64,000 nt of DNA, from positions 310,001 to 374,000 of the forward strand of contig CAXXXY010000006.1 in NCBI GenBank assembly GCA_963667515.2, written 5' to 3'. The DNA comes from VYDC01 sp963667515. GTDB lineage: Bacteria; Chloroflexota; Dehalococcoidia; UBA2979. The stretch's first letter is position 1, and every line of letters begins with the position of its first letter. Both the position numbers and the translations under genes were made by a program. Of the stretch, positions 49,910-58,904 are shown one piece after another. Below the pieces are notes generated by a model. It searched no databases, was not told the DNA's origin, and was given only the letters and a program-made list of their open reading frames with translations.

Positions 49910-51739
49910 CTAGTGCGCGCCGCCGGGCTCAGGGCCCGTCGGCTCCAGCACCCAGCCCCAGACGCCGTAGACGATCACCACCGCGCCCAGCGCCAGCACC
50001 GCGAGGTGCGAGAGCGCGCCGATGCCAAACAGCGCGAAGCCGATGGCGATCAGCAACGGATAGTAGGACGGCGGCGGCAGGTGGATGTGCTCGTTGGGGT
50101 CGGGCTCGGGCGGCGCGAGGCCGTTGTCGCGGTCGTGCCACAGCGGGTCGCGCGCGCGCACCACCGGCACCACGTCGAAGTCATGCTCGGGCGGCGGCGA
50201 GCTGGTCGCCCACTCCAGCGTGGGCGCGTCCCACGGGTTGTCGGGCGCGTTCGCCTCCGCGCGCAGCGAGCGCACGAAGTTCCAGAGGAACGTCAGCATC
50301 CCGGCGGCGATCACGAACGCGCCGATGGTCGCGACGAAGTTCCACGTCTCCCAGCCGAGGTCGGCGTCGTAGGTGTAGATGCGGCGCGGCATCCCCGCGA
50401 CGCCCAGGAAGTGCATGGGGAAGAAGGTGAGGTTCATGCCGATGAAGAAGAGCCAGAAGTGGAGCTTCCCGATGCCCTCGTTGAGGAAGCGACCGGTGAA
50501 CTTCGGGAACCAGTAGTAGACGCCCGCGAAGATGCCCATGATCGCGCCGCCGAAGAGCACGTAGTGCAGGTGCGCCACGATGAAGTACGTGTCCTGCTGC
50601 TGCGAGTCGATGGGCGGAGAGGCGTGCATCACTCCGGAGATGCCACCGATGGTGAAGGTCGCGATGAACCCGACCGCGAAGTACATCGCGGTGGTGAAGC
50701 GGATGTTGCCGCCGTAGAGAGTGGCGAGCCAGTTGAAGATCTTCACACCCGTCGGCACGGCGATCGTCATCGTTGTCGCCGAGAAGACGACGCGCGGCAC
50801 GGGCCCGAGCCCCGTCGTGAACATGTGGTGGCTCCACACGGCGAAGCCGAGCACGGCGATCGAGAGGCCGGCGAACACTACCGCCGCATAGCCGAACAGC
50901 GGCTTGCGCGCGAAGGTCGGCAGGACCTCCGAGACGATGCCCATCGCGGGCAGGATCAGGACGTAAACCTCTGGATGCCCGAAGATCCAGAAGATGTGCT
51001 GCCACAGGATCGGATCGCCGCCGCCGTCGGGTATGAAGAAGTGCGTCGTGAAGTTGCGGTCGAAGTAGAGCTGCACCAGGCCGACGGTCAGCACCGGCAG
51101 GGAGAGCGCTAGCAGCCAAGAGACGATCATCGTCATCCACACGAAGACAGGGAGGCGGAGCATCGTCATCCCGGGCGCTCGCAGGTTGATGATGGTAACG
51201 ATGAAGTTCAAGGCGGCGATCAGCGACGCGACGCCGAGGATCAGCAGCGACACGGTATAGAAGTCCATCGCGCGACTGGTGGAGAACGGCTCCTCCGTGA
51301 GCGGCGGGTAGGCGAACCAGCCGGTGTCGGGCGCGCCGCCCAGGAACCAGCTGGCGTTCAGCATCAGCGCGCCCGCGAGGAAGAACCAGTACGAGAGCGC
51401 GTTCAGCCGCGGGAAGGCGACATCGCGTGCGCCGATCATCAGCGGTACAAGCCAGTTGAAGAACGCGGCACCCAGCGGCATGATCGCGAGGAAGATCATC
51501 GTGAGCGCGTGCATGCTGAAGAGCGCGTTGAAGTGCTCTGCGTCCACCACGTCGCCGTTGGGCACGGCGAGCTGGCCGCGGATCATCAGCGCCTCGATGC
51601 CGCCCAGCACGAAGAACGCCATGCCGGAGACGCCGTAGAGCGTGCCGATGCGCTTGTGGTCGACGGTCGTCAGCCACGACCAGACCACGGAGGGCGCCGG
51701 GACGGCGGGCGGTGCCAGCGCTCCGGCGGCGGTCGCCAT
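49910..51739 (-). CDS. ctaD: cytochrome c oxidase subunit I
   Basis: A 609-residue catalytic subunit of an A1-type heme-copper oxidase reducing O2 to water and pumping protons. The low-spin heme His is in LFSMHALTMIF. The CuB/active-site region is IFGHPEVYVLILPAMG, with the Glu (HPEVY) that marks the D-channel in A1 enzymes, the cross-linked Tyr and a following VWSHHMFTTG with the CuB His pair. HYVLFGGAIMGIFAGVYYW follows. ATG 51739 has GGCTGGGGAG upstream; a GTG at 51757 would add six residues. Loaded with heme A made by CtaA/CtaB, encoded 9 kb away. Confidence 0.97.
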   Translation of the reverse strand: MATAAGALAPPAVPAPSVVWSWLTTVDHKRIGTLYGVSGMAFFVLGGIEALMIRGQLAVPNGDVVDAEHFNALFSMHALTMIFLAIMPLGAAFFNWLVPLMIGARDVAFPRLNALSYWFFLAGALMLNASWFLGGAPDTGWFAYPPLTEEPFSTSRAMDFYTVSLLILGVASLIAALNFIVTIINLRAPGMTMLRLPVFVWMTMIVSWLLALSLPVLTVGLVQLYFDRNFTTHFFIPDGGGDPILWQHIFWIFGHPEVYVLILPAMGIVSEVLPTFARKPLFGYAAVVFAGLSIAVLGFAVWSHHMFTTGLGPVPRVVFSATTMTIAVPTGVKIFNWLATLYGGNIRFTTAMYFAVGFIATFTIGGISGVMHASPPIDSQQQDTYFIVAHLHYVLFGGAIMGIFAGVYYWFPKFTGRFLNEGIGKLHFWLFFIGMNLTFFPMHFLGVAGMPRRIYTYDADLGWETWNFVATIGAFVIAAGMLTFLWNFVRSLRAEANAPDNPWDAPTLEWATSSPPPEHDFDVVPVVRARDPLWHDRDNGLAPPEPDPNEHIHLPPPSYYPLLIAIGFALFGIGALSHLAVLALGAVVIVYGVWGWVLEPTGPEPGGAH

Positions 51740-51802
51740 CTCCCCAGCCTCCCTCACTCGCCCGGCGCTCGGGGCGCCCGGCCATGCGGCGCTCGACGCC
51801 GC

Positions 51803-52912
51803 CTAACGCAGCTCCCGCAGATACGCGGCTATCGCGCGGATCTGCTCGCCCGTCAGCAGCTCGCCCCACGCGGGCATGCCGCTCTGGCGCGTCGTCACGC
51901 CGGGCTTGATATCGTCCGGGTTCGAGATCCAACGCTCGAGCTCGCGCTGCACGGCGTCCGGGTTCGCCGCGCCCGCGAAGCCGTCGCGGACGCCCGCGAA
52001 CAGCGTCGAGCGGCCGCCCACGTGCGTCAGGTTCGGCCCAATCGTGCCCGAGGCGAGCGAGCCGCTCACGGTGTGGCAGCCGATGCAGGGCGTGGCGCCA
52101 GCGGCGAGCAGGGGGTTGGTGAAGAGCGCGCCGCCCTCCTGCGCGAGGGCGGAGAGCGACTCCACGGCGACGGCGTCCGCGATCTCGTTGCGGGCCCAGG
52201 CGTCGAAGACGCCCTGCTCATCCACGAAGACGCGGAAGCGCATGTTCGCGTGCGAGGTGCCGCAGAACTCGACGCACTGCCCAAGATAGGCGTTGGGGCG
52301 CGCCTCGTTCGGGGTGAAGAGGATCCTGTGCTCGCGGCCGGGCACCATGTCCACCTTGCCGGCGAGCTGCGGCACTCCGAACGAGTGGATCACGTCGTCC
52401 GAGAGCAGCGTGACCAGCACCGGCGTGTCCACCGGCACGTGCATCTCGTTCGCGGTCACGATGCCTAGGTCGGGGTAGCGGAACTCGAACCACCACTGGT
52501 GGCCGATCGCTTCCACCCGCACGGTGTTGGCAGGGAGCTCGTCCTCGTCGCCGTGGTCAAGGTCGGAGATCGCCGCCACCGTCGGCACGAAGATGGCCAC
52601 GAGGATGACGACAGGAATGAGCGTCCACACCACCTCGAGCCGGCTGTTGCCGTGGATCTGCTTGGCCACGCGACCCGGGCGCTCGCGGAACATGAGGCTC
52701 AGCGCCAGCGTGGCGCCCAGCACGGCCACGAACACCACCATCGCGAGCCAGAAGACGATGATGTAGAGGTCGTTGATCGTCTCGGTGTGGTCGGATTTCG
52801 GGTCGACGGTGCTCTGCGGGTCGCTGCACGCGGCGAGGGCGAGCCCGAGGACGAGGATCGCGGCGGTCGCGATGAGGCGCCGCCCGCGCAGGCGATCGAG
52901 GCGCACCGCCAC
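51803..52912 (-). CDS. ctaC: cytochrome c oxidase subunit II fused to cytochrome c (caa3)
   Basis: A 369-residue membrane-anchored subunit. A lipoprotein signal (LILGLALAACSDP-like, lipobox LAAC near residue 27) is followed by two transmembrane helices. The periplasmic cupredoxin domain carries CuA ligands in HSFGVPQLAGK and QCVEFCGTSHANM (CxxxCxxxHxxM). A C-terminal cytochrome c domain has CIGCH near residue 280 and Met in SGMPAWGELL. The fused cytochrome makes this a caa3 oxidase accepting electrons directly from quinol/cytochrome bc-type complexes. First gene of the operon; its promoter is in the 151-bp divergent gap shared with tlpA. Confidence 0.97.
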   Translation of the reverse strand: MAVRLDRLRGRRLIATAAILVLGLALAACSDPQSTVDPKSDHTETINDLYIIVFWLAMVVFVAVLGATLALSLMFRERPGRVAKQIHGNSRLEVVWTLIPVVILVAIFVPTVAAISDLDHGDEDELPANTVRVEAIGHQWWFEFRYPDLGIVTANEMHVPVDTPVLVTLLSDDVIHSFGVPQLAGKVDMVPGREHRILFTPNEARPNAYLGQCVEFCGTSHANMRFRVFVDEQGVFDAWARNEIADAVAVESLSALAQEGGALFTNPLLAAGATPCIGCHTVSGSLASGTIGPNLTHVGGRSTLFAGVRDGFAGAANPDAVQRELERWISNPDDIKPGVTTRQSGMPAWGELLTGEQIRAIAAYLRELR

Positions 52913-53063
52913 CTCCCGTCGGCCGCACCCGACCCGCGAAGCGGGCCGCCCCGAGCAGCGCGTACAGTCGCACCGGCCTGTGCTGCGGTCAACCGGCCCG
53001 CCGCCCGCGTCGGCGGCGCCTCGCGCGTTGCTCCGCGGGCGAGGCGGTCGTAGCCTCGATCCG
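52913..53063. promoter_or_regulatory. divergent control region between ctaC and the ccm operon
   Basis: This 151-bp gap separates the leftward oxidase operon and the rightward tlpA-ccm-cta operon, so both promoters must lie here (or inside the coding ends). It allows coordinated expression of the oxidase and its heme machinery. I see no clear operator palindrome or consensus promoter by eye. Confidence 0.5.
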
Positions 53064-53630
53064 ATGTTCGAATCCCTCGCGGAGCTGGTGCGGCGGGCGG
53101 GGGCGCTCCGCCTGGCCCTCGGCGGCGCCGGCGCGCTGCTGGCGCTGCTGATCGTCGCGCTGGGCGTGGCGATGTTTCGCGGCGTCGGCGACTCGCCGCT
53201 GGGCGAGACGGACGCCGGCTTCGAGCGCGCGCCGGCCTTCGCCGCGGAGACGCTGGGCGGCGAGCCCTTCGACCTGGGGCGGCACGGCGACCGGCCGGTC
53301 TTCGTCTACTTCTGGGCCTCGTGGTGCGCGCCCTGCGAGCGCGAGGCGCCGCTGATCCAGCAGCTGTGGCCGGAGTACGAGGCGCGCGGCTACAGCTTCG
53401 TGGGCGTCAACGTGATGGACAACCGCGGCGACGCCGATGCCTTCGCGGCCCGCCACGGGCTGAGCTTCCCCGTGCTGCGCGGCGGCGAGGTCTACCTCGA
53501 CTTCGGCGTCTCGGGGCTGCCCGAGGCGTTCTTCCTCAGGCCGGGGCTGGAGGTCTCGCGCAAGTACGTGGGCGAGCTGCGCGAGGCGGAGTTCCGTGCG
53601 ATGCTGGACCGGCTCGCGGAGGGGGCGTGA
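53064..53630 (+). CDS. membrane-anchored thiol-disulfide oxidoreductase (TlpA/CcmG type)
   Basis: A 188-residue protein with one N-terminal transmembrane anchor (LALGGAGALLALLIVALGVA) and an extracytoplasmic thioredoxin-fold domain. The active site is FVYFWASWCAPCEREAPLIQ (CAPC), and the cis-Pro region GVSGLPEAFFLRPG. In System I it would reduce apocytochrome CxxCH cysteines or CcmH, or in oxidase assembly the CuA site. ATG 53064 leads the ccm operon. The next gene begins three bases after its stop. Confidence 0.92.
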   Translation: MFESLAELVRRAGALRLALGGAGALLALLIVALGVAMFRGVGDSPLGETDAGFERAPAFAAETLGGEPFDLGRHGDRPVFVYFWASWCAPCEREAPLIQQLWPEYEARGYSFVGVNVMDNRGDADAFAARHGLSFPVLRGGEVYLDFGVSGLPEAFFLRPGLEVSRKYVGELREAEFRAMLDRLAEGA

Positions 53631-53632
53631 GC

Positions 53633-54097
53633 ATGCGCCTTCGCGCCGGCTCCCTGTCGTCCCGGCTCTCCAGCAGGCGGGCCCGCCTGCTGGGCGTGCT
53701 CGCCCTTGCCTCGATCGCGATCGGCACGCTCGCGGTGGCCGCCGCCAGCTCCTCGCTCTCCTACTACGTCACGCCCGAGGAGTTCGCGCAGGAGCTCGAC
53801 CCGGACGGCTCGCGCTGGCGCGTGGGCGGGCGCGTAGTCCCCGGCACGATCGTCGAGAGCGGCGGCCGGCCGATCGCCTTCCAGATCGAGGGCGAGCAGG
53901 GCGAGCGCATGGACATCGCCTACGACGGCGTCATCCCCGGCCTCTTCGGCCCGCGCACCTTCGTCGTCGTCGAGGGGCTGGCCGACGGCCCCGGCCACCT
54001 GGACGCCTCGTCGGTGATCATCAAGCACGAGAACGAGTTTGTGACCGACGCCGACGACACCGATGTCTACGTCCCCACCGCCCCCGGCAACCCATGA
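53633..54097 (+). CDS. ccmE: cytochrome c maturation protein CcmE
   Basis: A periplasmic heme chaperone of 154 residues with an N-terminal signal-anchor (LLGVLALASIAIGTLAVAAA) and OB-fold. It binds heme covalently through a His: here SSVIIKHENEF, where His (near residue 136) matches the KHDENY motif of E. coli, but the Tyr is Phe. It receives heme via CcmABCD and passes it to CcmF/H. ATG 53633 is favoured. The stop overlaps the next ATG by four bases. A role is clear, but the Phe change is unusual for the extended HxxxY motif. Confidence 0.93.
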   Translation: MRLRAGSLSSRLSSRRARLLGVLALASIAIGTLAVAAASSSLSYYVTPEEFAQELDPDGSRWRVGGRVVPGTIVESGGRPIAFQIEGEQGERMDIAYDGVIPGLFGPRTFVVVEGLADGPGHLDASSVIIKHENEFVTDADDTDVYVPTAPGNP

Positions 54098-56112
54098 ACC
54101 TCGCGGGGGCGCTGGGCGCCTCCGCGCTGCTGACGGCGCTCGCCTCGGCGATCTTCGCCGTCGTCGCCTCGACGTGGGGTGTGCGGCGCGCCCACCCCGG
54201 CGCGCTGGCCGCGGGGCGCCGCGCGATCTACGCCACCGCGGCGCTGCTCACCGCGGCTATCGCGACGCTGGCCGTGGCGCTGCTGCGCGACGACTTCGGC
54301 CTCGCCTACGTCGCGTCGGTGTCCTCGCGCGAGATGCAGACGGCCTTCAAGTGGGCGGCGCTCTACAGCGGGCAGCCCGGCTCGCTGCTGCTGTGGACGT
54401 GGCTGATGTCGCTGGCGGTGGCGGGCGTGGTGTGGCACGCCGGCGCGCGCCTGCGCTGGGCGCGAGGCCACGCGCAGGCCGTGGGCAGCGGCGCGCTGGC
54501 GGCGTTCCTCGTGCCGCTGGTCTTCCTCGCCTCGCCGTTCGAGGTGTCGGCGCTGACGCCCGCCGACGGCGTGGGGCTGAACCCGCTGCTGGTCGACCGC
54601 GCGATGCTGATCCACCCGCCGATGCTGCTCGCGGGGCTGGCCTCGACGGTCGCGCCGTTCATCATCGCCGCCGCCGCGCTGCTCGCCGGCCGCGTCGACG
54701 CGAGCTGGGTGCGCGCCGCGCGGCCGTGGGCGCTCGCCTCCTTCGTCGTGCTCTCGGCGGGCAACGTGCTGGGCGGCTGGTGGGCGTACACGGTGCTGGG
54801 CTGGGGCGGCTACTGGGCGTGGGACCCCGTCGAGAACTCGGCGATCCTGCCGCTGCTCCCGATGATCGCGCTGCTCCATGGCTTCGCGGTGCAGGAGCGC
54901 CGCGGGATGCTGAAGCTGTGGAACCTCGCGATGGCGTTCGCGGCGTTCTCGCTCGCGGTCTTCGGCACGTTCAACGTGCGCAGCGGGCTCGTCTCCTCGG
55001 TGCACTCGTTCGCGCAGTCCGACATCGGGCCGTACTTCCTGGGGCTGCTGGGCGCGGCGCTGCTGGGCTCGGTGGCGCTGCTGGCGTGGCGCTCCTCGCG
55101 GCTCTCGTCCGACCACGACTTCGAGTCGCTGCTGTCGCGCGAGACCGGCCTCATCGTGAACAACTACCTGCTGACGGCGATCGCGCTGGTGATCCTCGGC
55201 GGCACGCTGTTCCCGGTGGCCTCGGAGCTGGTGCGCGACGTCCGCATCACGGTCTCCGCGCCGTTCTACGACCAGGCGGTGGGCCCGCTGCTGGCGGCGC
55301 TATTGCTGGTGGCGGCGATCGGCATGCTGCTGCCCTGGCGCCGCGGCGCGCCCCGGACGCTGGCGCGCCGCTTCGCGTGGCCGGCCGCGCTGCTCGTGCT
55401 CTCCGCCGTCGGGCTCGCGGCGGCCGGCGTGCGCGACCCGTTCGCGCTCGCCGGGGTGGTGTTCGCGGTGACGCTGATCGCGGTCACGCTGCGCGAGTAC
55501 TGGCACGGCGCCCGCGGCGCGCACCGCGCGGCCGGGGGCGGCGCCTTCGCGTGGCCCGGTGCCGTGGGCGCGCTCTTCCGCCGCGACCCAGGGCGCTACG
55601 GCGGCTACCTGGTCCACCTCGGCCTCGCGGTGATGGCGATCGCCGTCATTGGCTCCACCGTGTACCAGCAACAGGTGCGCGCCACCGTGGCGCCCGGCGA
55701 GTCCTTCGAGGCGGGCCGCTACACGCTGACCTACGTGAGCCTGGACGGCCGCGCCGGCACGGCGAACGGCGTCGAGACCGAGGCGGTGGCGACGGTCACC
55801 GTGCGCGAGGGCGACCGCCTGCTCGGAGAGCTGCAGCCGGGCCGCCGCTTCTTCACGAACTTCCCCGGCCAGCCCATGGGCATCGTGGCGCTGCGCAGCA
55901 GCTGGCGAGAGGACCTCTACCTCTTCGTGCAGGGCTGGGACGAGGACCTCGTCGCGGAGTTCCAGGTCTTCGTGAACCCGCTGATGATCTGGCTGTGGGC
56001 GGGGGCCGGCGTCTACGTCGCAGGCGGGCTGCTCGCCTTCGGCTGGCAGCGCCCCGCACCCGCGCGCGAGCGCGTGACACCGCCCGCGCCCGGCGCGGCG
56101 CAGCGCGCCTGA
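54094..56112 (+). CDS. ccmF: cytochrome c heme lyase subunit CcmF
   Basis: A 672-residue polytopic protein that ligates heme from CcmE to apocytochrome c. The WWD domain is GGWWAYTVLGWGGYWAWDPV followed by ENS. Conserved His ligands sit in MLIHPPMLLAG and VHSFAQSDIGP. About 13-15 transmembrane helices, then a large C-terminal extracytoplasmic domain before the last helix (NPLMIWLWAGAGVYVAGGLL). Translationally coupled to ccmE (ATGA overlap). Full length. Confidence 0.95.
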   Translation: MNLAGALGASALLTALASAIFAVVASTWGVRRAHPGALAAGRRAIYATAALLTAAIATLAVALLRDDFGLAYVASVSSREMQTAFKWAALYSGQPGSLLLWTWLMSLAVAGVVWHAGARLRWARGHAQAVGSGALAAFLVPLVFLASPFEVSALTPADGVGLNPLLVDRAMLIHPPMLLAGLASTVAPFIIAAAALLAGRVDASWVRAARPWALASFVVLSAGNVLGGWWAYTVLGWGGYWAWDPVENSAILPLLPMIALLHGFAVQERRGMLKLWNLAMAFAAFSLAVFGTFNVRSGLVSSVHSFAQSDIGPYFLGLLGAALLGSVALLAWRSSRLSSDHDFESLLSRETGLIVNNYLLTAIALVILGGTLFPVASELVRDVRITVSAPFYDQAVGPLLAALLLVAAIGMLLPWRRGAPRTLARRFAWPAALLVLSAVGLAAAGVRDPFALAGVVFAVTLIAVTLREYWHGARGAHRAAGGGAFAWPGAVGALFRRDPGRYGGYLVHLGLAVMAIAVIGSTVYQQQVRATVAPGESFEAGRYTLTYVSLDGRAGTANGVETEAVATVTVREGDRLLGELQPGRRFFTNFPGQPMGIVALRSSWREDLYLFVQGWDEDLVAEFQVFVNPLMIWLWAGAGVYVAGGLLAFGWQRPAPARERVTPPAPGAAQRA

Positions 56113-56118
56113 GCCCGC

Positions 56119-56616
56119 ATGCCGCCGCGTCACGCACGAGCGCCCGGGCGTCGCGCCGCGAGGGGCGCCCTCCTCGCCGTCGCGCTCGGGCTCGCGCTCG
56201 GTGGGCTGGCGCTGGGCGCGCTCTCGCTCGCGGGCCGCGCCGGCCTCGGCGGGGGCGCGCCTGTGGCGCACGCGCAGCAGGTCGACAGCGAGCAGCAGCT
56301 CGCCATCGAGCGGCAGCTGCTCTGCCCGCAGTGCGTCAACGAGCGCCTCGACCAGTGCGAGCTGCCGATCTGCGAGGACATGCGGACGATCATCCGCCAG
56401 CAGCTCGCCAAGGGGACGCCACCCGATCAGATCGTGTTCTTCTTTCGTGCGCGCTACGGGGAGCGGGTGCTGGCCGATCTCCCGCGCGAGGGCTTCAACC
56501 TGCTGCTCTTCGGCTGGGTCGCGGGCTCCGTGCTGCTAATGGGCGTGGGCGGCGGCTGGGCGCTGTGGCGAATGCGCCGCTCCTCGCTCTCGCGCGCGGC
56601 CGGGCGGGGGCGCTGA
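56119..56616 (+). CDS. ccmH: cytochrome c maturation protein CcmH (CcmL type)
   Basis: A 165-residue thiol-redox protein. A signal-anchor (ALLAVALGLALGGLALGALS) precedes the redox motif ERQLLCPQCVNERLDQCELP; LLCPQC matches the LRCxxC site of CcmH. A C-terminal transmembrane helix (LLLFGWVAGSVLLMGVGGGW) follows FFFRARYGERVLADLPREGF, the conserved RYGxxVL segment. Two extra cysteines (DQCELPIC) lie just downstream of the motif, not found in E. coli CcmH. It acts with CcmF in heme ligation. Confidence 0.93.
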   Translation: MPPRHARAPGRRAARGALLAVALGLALGGLALGALSLAGRAGLGGGAPVAHAQQVDSEQQLAIERQLLCPQCVNERLDQCELPICEDMRTIIRQQLAKGTPPDQIVFFFRARYGERVLADLPREGFNLLLFGWVAGSVLLMGVGGGWALWRMRRSSLSRAAGRGR

Positions 56617-56617
56617 C

Positions 56618-57004
56618 GTGGAGTGGCTGCTGCTCGCGGCGATCGTGCTCGCGACCGCGGCCTTCGTCGCCCGCGGCCTGCGAGCGCCGGGCGAGGAGCC
56701 GGCCGAGCCGCCGGGCAGCGCGCGCGAGGCGCTCGAGGAGCGGCGCCTGCTGCTCGCCGAGATCGACGCCGAGGCGGCGGCGGGCCGTCTCAGCGCGGAG
56801 GAGCGCCGCGAGCGGCGGCGGGCGCTGGCGCCACGGCTGCTCGCCGCCACGGAGGAGCTACGCGCCAGCGGCTGGCTCCCCGAGAGCGAGGCAGCGCGAC
56901 ACGCATCCACCGAGCCTCCGCGCACCGCTCCGCCGGAGACGGCCCCGGGGGGCGGGCCGGCGCCGGGCGGAGAAACGGCGCCGACGCGCGACGGCGGCGC
57001 GTGA
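56618..57004 (+). CDS. CcmI-like small membrane protein
   Basis: A 128-residue protein from GTG 56618, one base after the ccmH stop. One N-terminal helix (WLLLAAIVLATAAFVARGL) and a charged coiled segment (ALEERRLLLAEIDAEAAAGR LSAEE-type) resemble the N-terminus of CcmI/NrfG, which presents apocytochrome c, but the TPR domain is missing. The rest is a Pro/Thr-rich tail. Its position in the operon supports a cytochrome c biogenesis role. Its stop overlaps the next GTG. Confidence 0.7.
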   Translation: MEWLLLAAIVLATAAFVARGLRAPGEEPAEPPGSAREALEERRLLLAEIDAEAAAGRLSAEERRERRRALAPRLLAATEELRASGWLPESEAARHASTEPPRTAPPETAPGGGPAPGGETAPTRDGGA

Positions 57005-58119
57005 CGCGCTCCCCCGGGCGCGGCGGGCGCGGGCTGGCGCTGGCGGGGGCGCTGCTGGTCGGCGGCCTCGCCGCGGGCGCGGCAACCGCAGCGGCGCCGG
57101 CGTGGCCGGCAGCCGCCCCGGCCGGGGCGCAGTCGCCGGCCACGCCCGCGGCAGGCGGGGCGGCCGAGGCGATGGCGGGCACGGTCGTGGCGCGGCTGGT
57201 GGCGGGCACGGCCGGGACGAGCCTCGCGGACGGGGTGCCCGTGGAGCTGATCACCCTCGGCGGCGCGGGCGAGCTGGAGGTGCAGCGCGGCGAGGCGAAC
57301 GACGGCCGCGCCGAGTTCGCGGCGACCGCGGACCCCGCGCTCACGCACGTTCTTCGCGTGATCTACGCGGGCGTCCAGTACTTCGGGGACCCGGTGCTGC
57401 TCTCGCCCGAGCTGCCCGCGGCCGAGGTCGAGGTGCGCGTCTACGAGACGACGACCGAGCAGCCCGCGCTCTCCGTGACGAGCACGGTCGTCACCGTGCT
57501 CGCGCTCGACCGCGACGCGGCGGAGCTGACCCTCGTGCGCGAGGACCTCGTGGCGAACGGCGCCGACCGCGTCTACGTCGCTGCTCGCGCTCCCGGCGCC
57601 GACAGCGGCGGCGCCACGCTGCGCCTGCCGCTGCCCGAGGGGACGCGCGACGCCACCGGCCTCACGGAGGAGGGCAGCTTCGTGCGCGGCGCGGGCACGC
57701 TGGACGCGGACCTGCCGCTGCGGCCGGGCGTGACCTCCATCGTCACGCGCTATACGGTCGGCTACGATCGCGCCCGCGACGCCTACCGGCTGCGCGTCAC
57801 CGCGCCGCTGCCCACGGAGCGCGTGGAGGTGCGGGTGCCGGCGCGCTTCGTGCGCGAGCTGCGCGCGCTCGACGGCGCCGAGCGCGCCCCCGACGCGGAG
57901 CTGGAGGGCGAGCGGCTGCTCGTGGCCGAGAGCGCGGGCGCCGCGCGCGAGGGGCAGGGGACGCTCGTGGAGCTGCGCGGCCTCTCCGGGAGCACTGCCT
58001 CCAACCCGCTGACGGAGGGCCGCGGCCCGCTGCTCGCGACGGCGCTGGCGCTGCTGCTGCTGCCGGCTGCGGTGTGGGCGCTCGCGCGGGCGGGCCGGGG
58101 CGGGGCGCCGACCTCGTGA
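57001..58119 (+). CDS. exported membrane-anchored protein of unknown function within the ccm operon
   Basis: A 372-residue protein with a signal peptide (GLALAGALLVGGLAAGAATA), a proline/alanine linker, a beta-rich extracytoplasmic region (SLADGVPVELITLGGAGELE, VYETTTEQPALSVTSTVVTV, TVGYDRARDAYRLRVTAPLP) and a C-terminal anchor helix (LLATALALLLLPAAVWALAR). The first half recalls carboxypeptidase-regulatory/Ig-like domains. No Cys and no heme motif. It overlaps both neighbours by four bases (GTGA), so it is part of the ccm operon; similar proteins occur in ccm clusters of Chloroflexota, in my recollection. It could guide apocytochrome or periplasmic assembly. Confidence 0.7.
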   Translation: MTRSPGRGGRGLALAGALLVGGLAAGAATAAAPAWPAAAPAGAQSPATPAAGGAAEAMAGTVVARLVAGTAGTSLADGVPVELITLGGAGELEVQRGEANDGRAEFAATADPALTHVLRVIYAGVQYFGDPVLLSPELPAAEVEVRVYETTTEQPALSVTSTVVTVLALDRDAAELTLVREDLVANGADRVYVAARAPGADSGGATLRLPLPEGTRDATGLTEEGSFVRGAGTLDADLPLRPGVTSIVTRYTVGYDRARDAYRLRVTAPLPTERVEVRVPARFVRELRALDGAERAPDAELEGERLLVAESAGAAREGQGTLVELRGLSGSTASNPLTEGRGPLLATALALLLLPAAVWALARAGRGGAPTS

Positions 58120-58904
58120 GCGCCGAGCGCCCGCCGGACGCGCCCATCGAGACCTCGGTCGGGCCGGCCGTCGAGCCAGCCGTCGAGGCAGTCGGGCTGA
58201 GCAAGAGCTACCGCGGCGTCGCGGCGGTCGACCGTGTGAGCTTCGCGCTGCCGGCGGGCTCGCGGACGGCGCTGCTGGGAGCGAACGGCGCGGGCAAGAG
58301 CACGCTGCTATCGCTGCTCGCCACGCTGGTCGCGCCCACGGAGGGCTCGGCGCGCGTCGCGGGCGAGGACCTTGCGGCGGCGGGACCGGAGCTGCGGCGC
58401 CGCATCGGCGTGATGGCGCACCTGCCGATGCTCTACGAGGAGCTGACGCCCGCCGAGAACCTGCGCTTCTTCGCGCGGCTCTACAGCCTCGAGGACGGCG
58501 CGGAGCGGGGCGCCGAGCTGCTGCACGCCGTCGGCCTTTGGGGCCGCCGCGACGAGCCCACGGCCGTGCTCTCGCGGGGGATGCACCAGCGCCTCGCGCT
58601 GGCGCGCGCGGTGCTGCACCGCCCGCCCGTGCTGCTGCTCGACGAGCCGGAGACGGGCCTCGACGCCGCGGGCGTGGAGCTGCTGGAGCGGCTCGCGCTG
58701 GCCGCGCCCGGCACGACCGTGCTCGCCGCCACCCACCGCCACGAGCGCATCGAGGGCTGGGCCTCGGGCCGCCTCGTGCTCGATCGCGGGCGCGTCGTGG
58801 AGGACGCCATCGAGCGGCCGCCCGCCGCCCCGCCCGTGCCGGCGGAGGCGGGCGCGCCGGCGCTGTCCGCGGCCACGTCCTCGGCGGGGGAGCCGCCGCG
58901 ATGA
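58116..58904 (+). CDS. ccmA: heme exporter ATPase CcmA
   Basis: A 262-residue ABC ATPase. Walker A is LLGANGAGKSTLLSLLATL, Walker B PVLLLDEPETGLDAAG, and the H-loop is LAATHRHERIEGW. The signature position reads LSRGMHQRLALARA, as in CcmA-type proteins rather than LSGGQ. It energises release of holo-CcmE from CcmC with CcmB. A C-terminal Ala/Pro-rich extension adds 40 residues. GTG 58116 overlaps the preceding stop; the last bases overlap ccmB by four. Confidence 0.93.
   Translation: MSAERPPDAPIETSVGPAVEPAVEAVGLSKSYRGVAAVDRVSFALPAGSRTALLGANGAGKSTLLSLLATLVAPTEGSARVAGEDLAAAGPELRRRIGVMAHLPMLYEELTPAENLRFFARLYSLEDGAERGAELLHAVGLWGRRDEPTAVLSRGMHQRLALARAVLHRPPVLLLDEPETGLDAAGVELLERLALAAPGTTVLAATHRHERIEGWASGRLVLDRGRVVEDAIERPPAAPPVPAEAGAPALSAATSSAGEPPR

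Noticed and set aside
54063..58904. 1,613-codon forward frame
   Set aside because: It overlaps ccmF, ccmH and the following genes in another frame and has shadow composition. Only its last 262 codons (ccmA) are coding.
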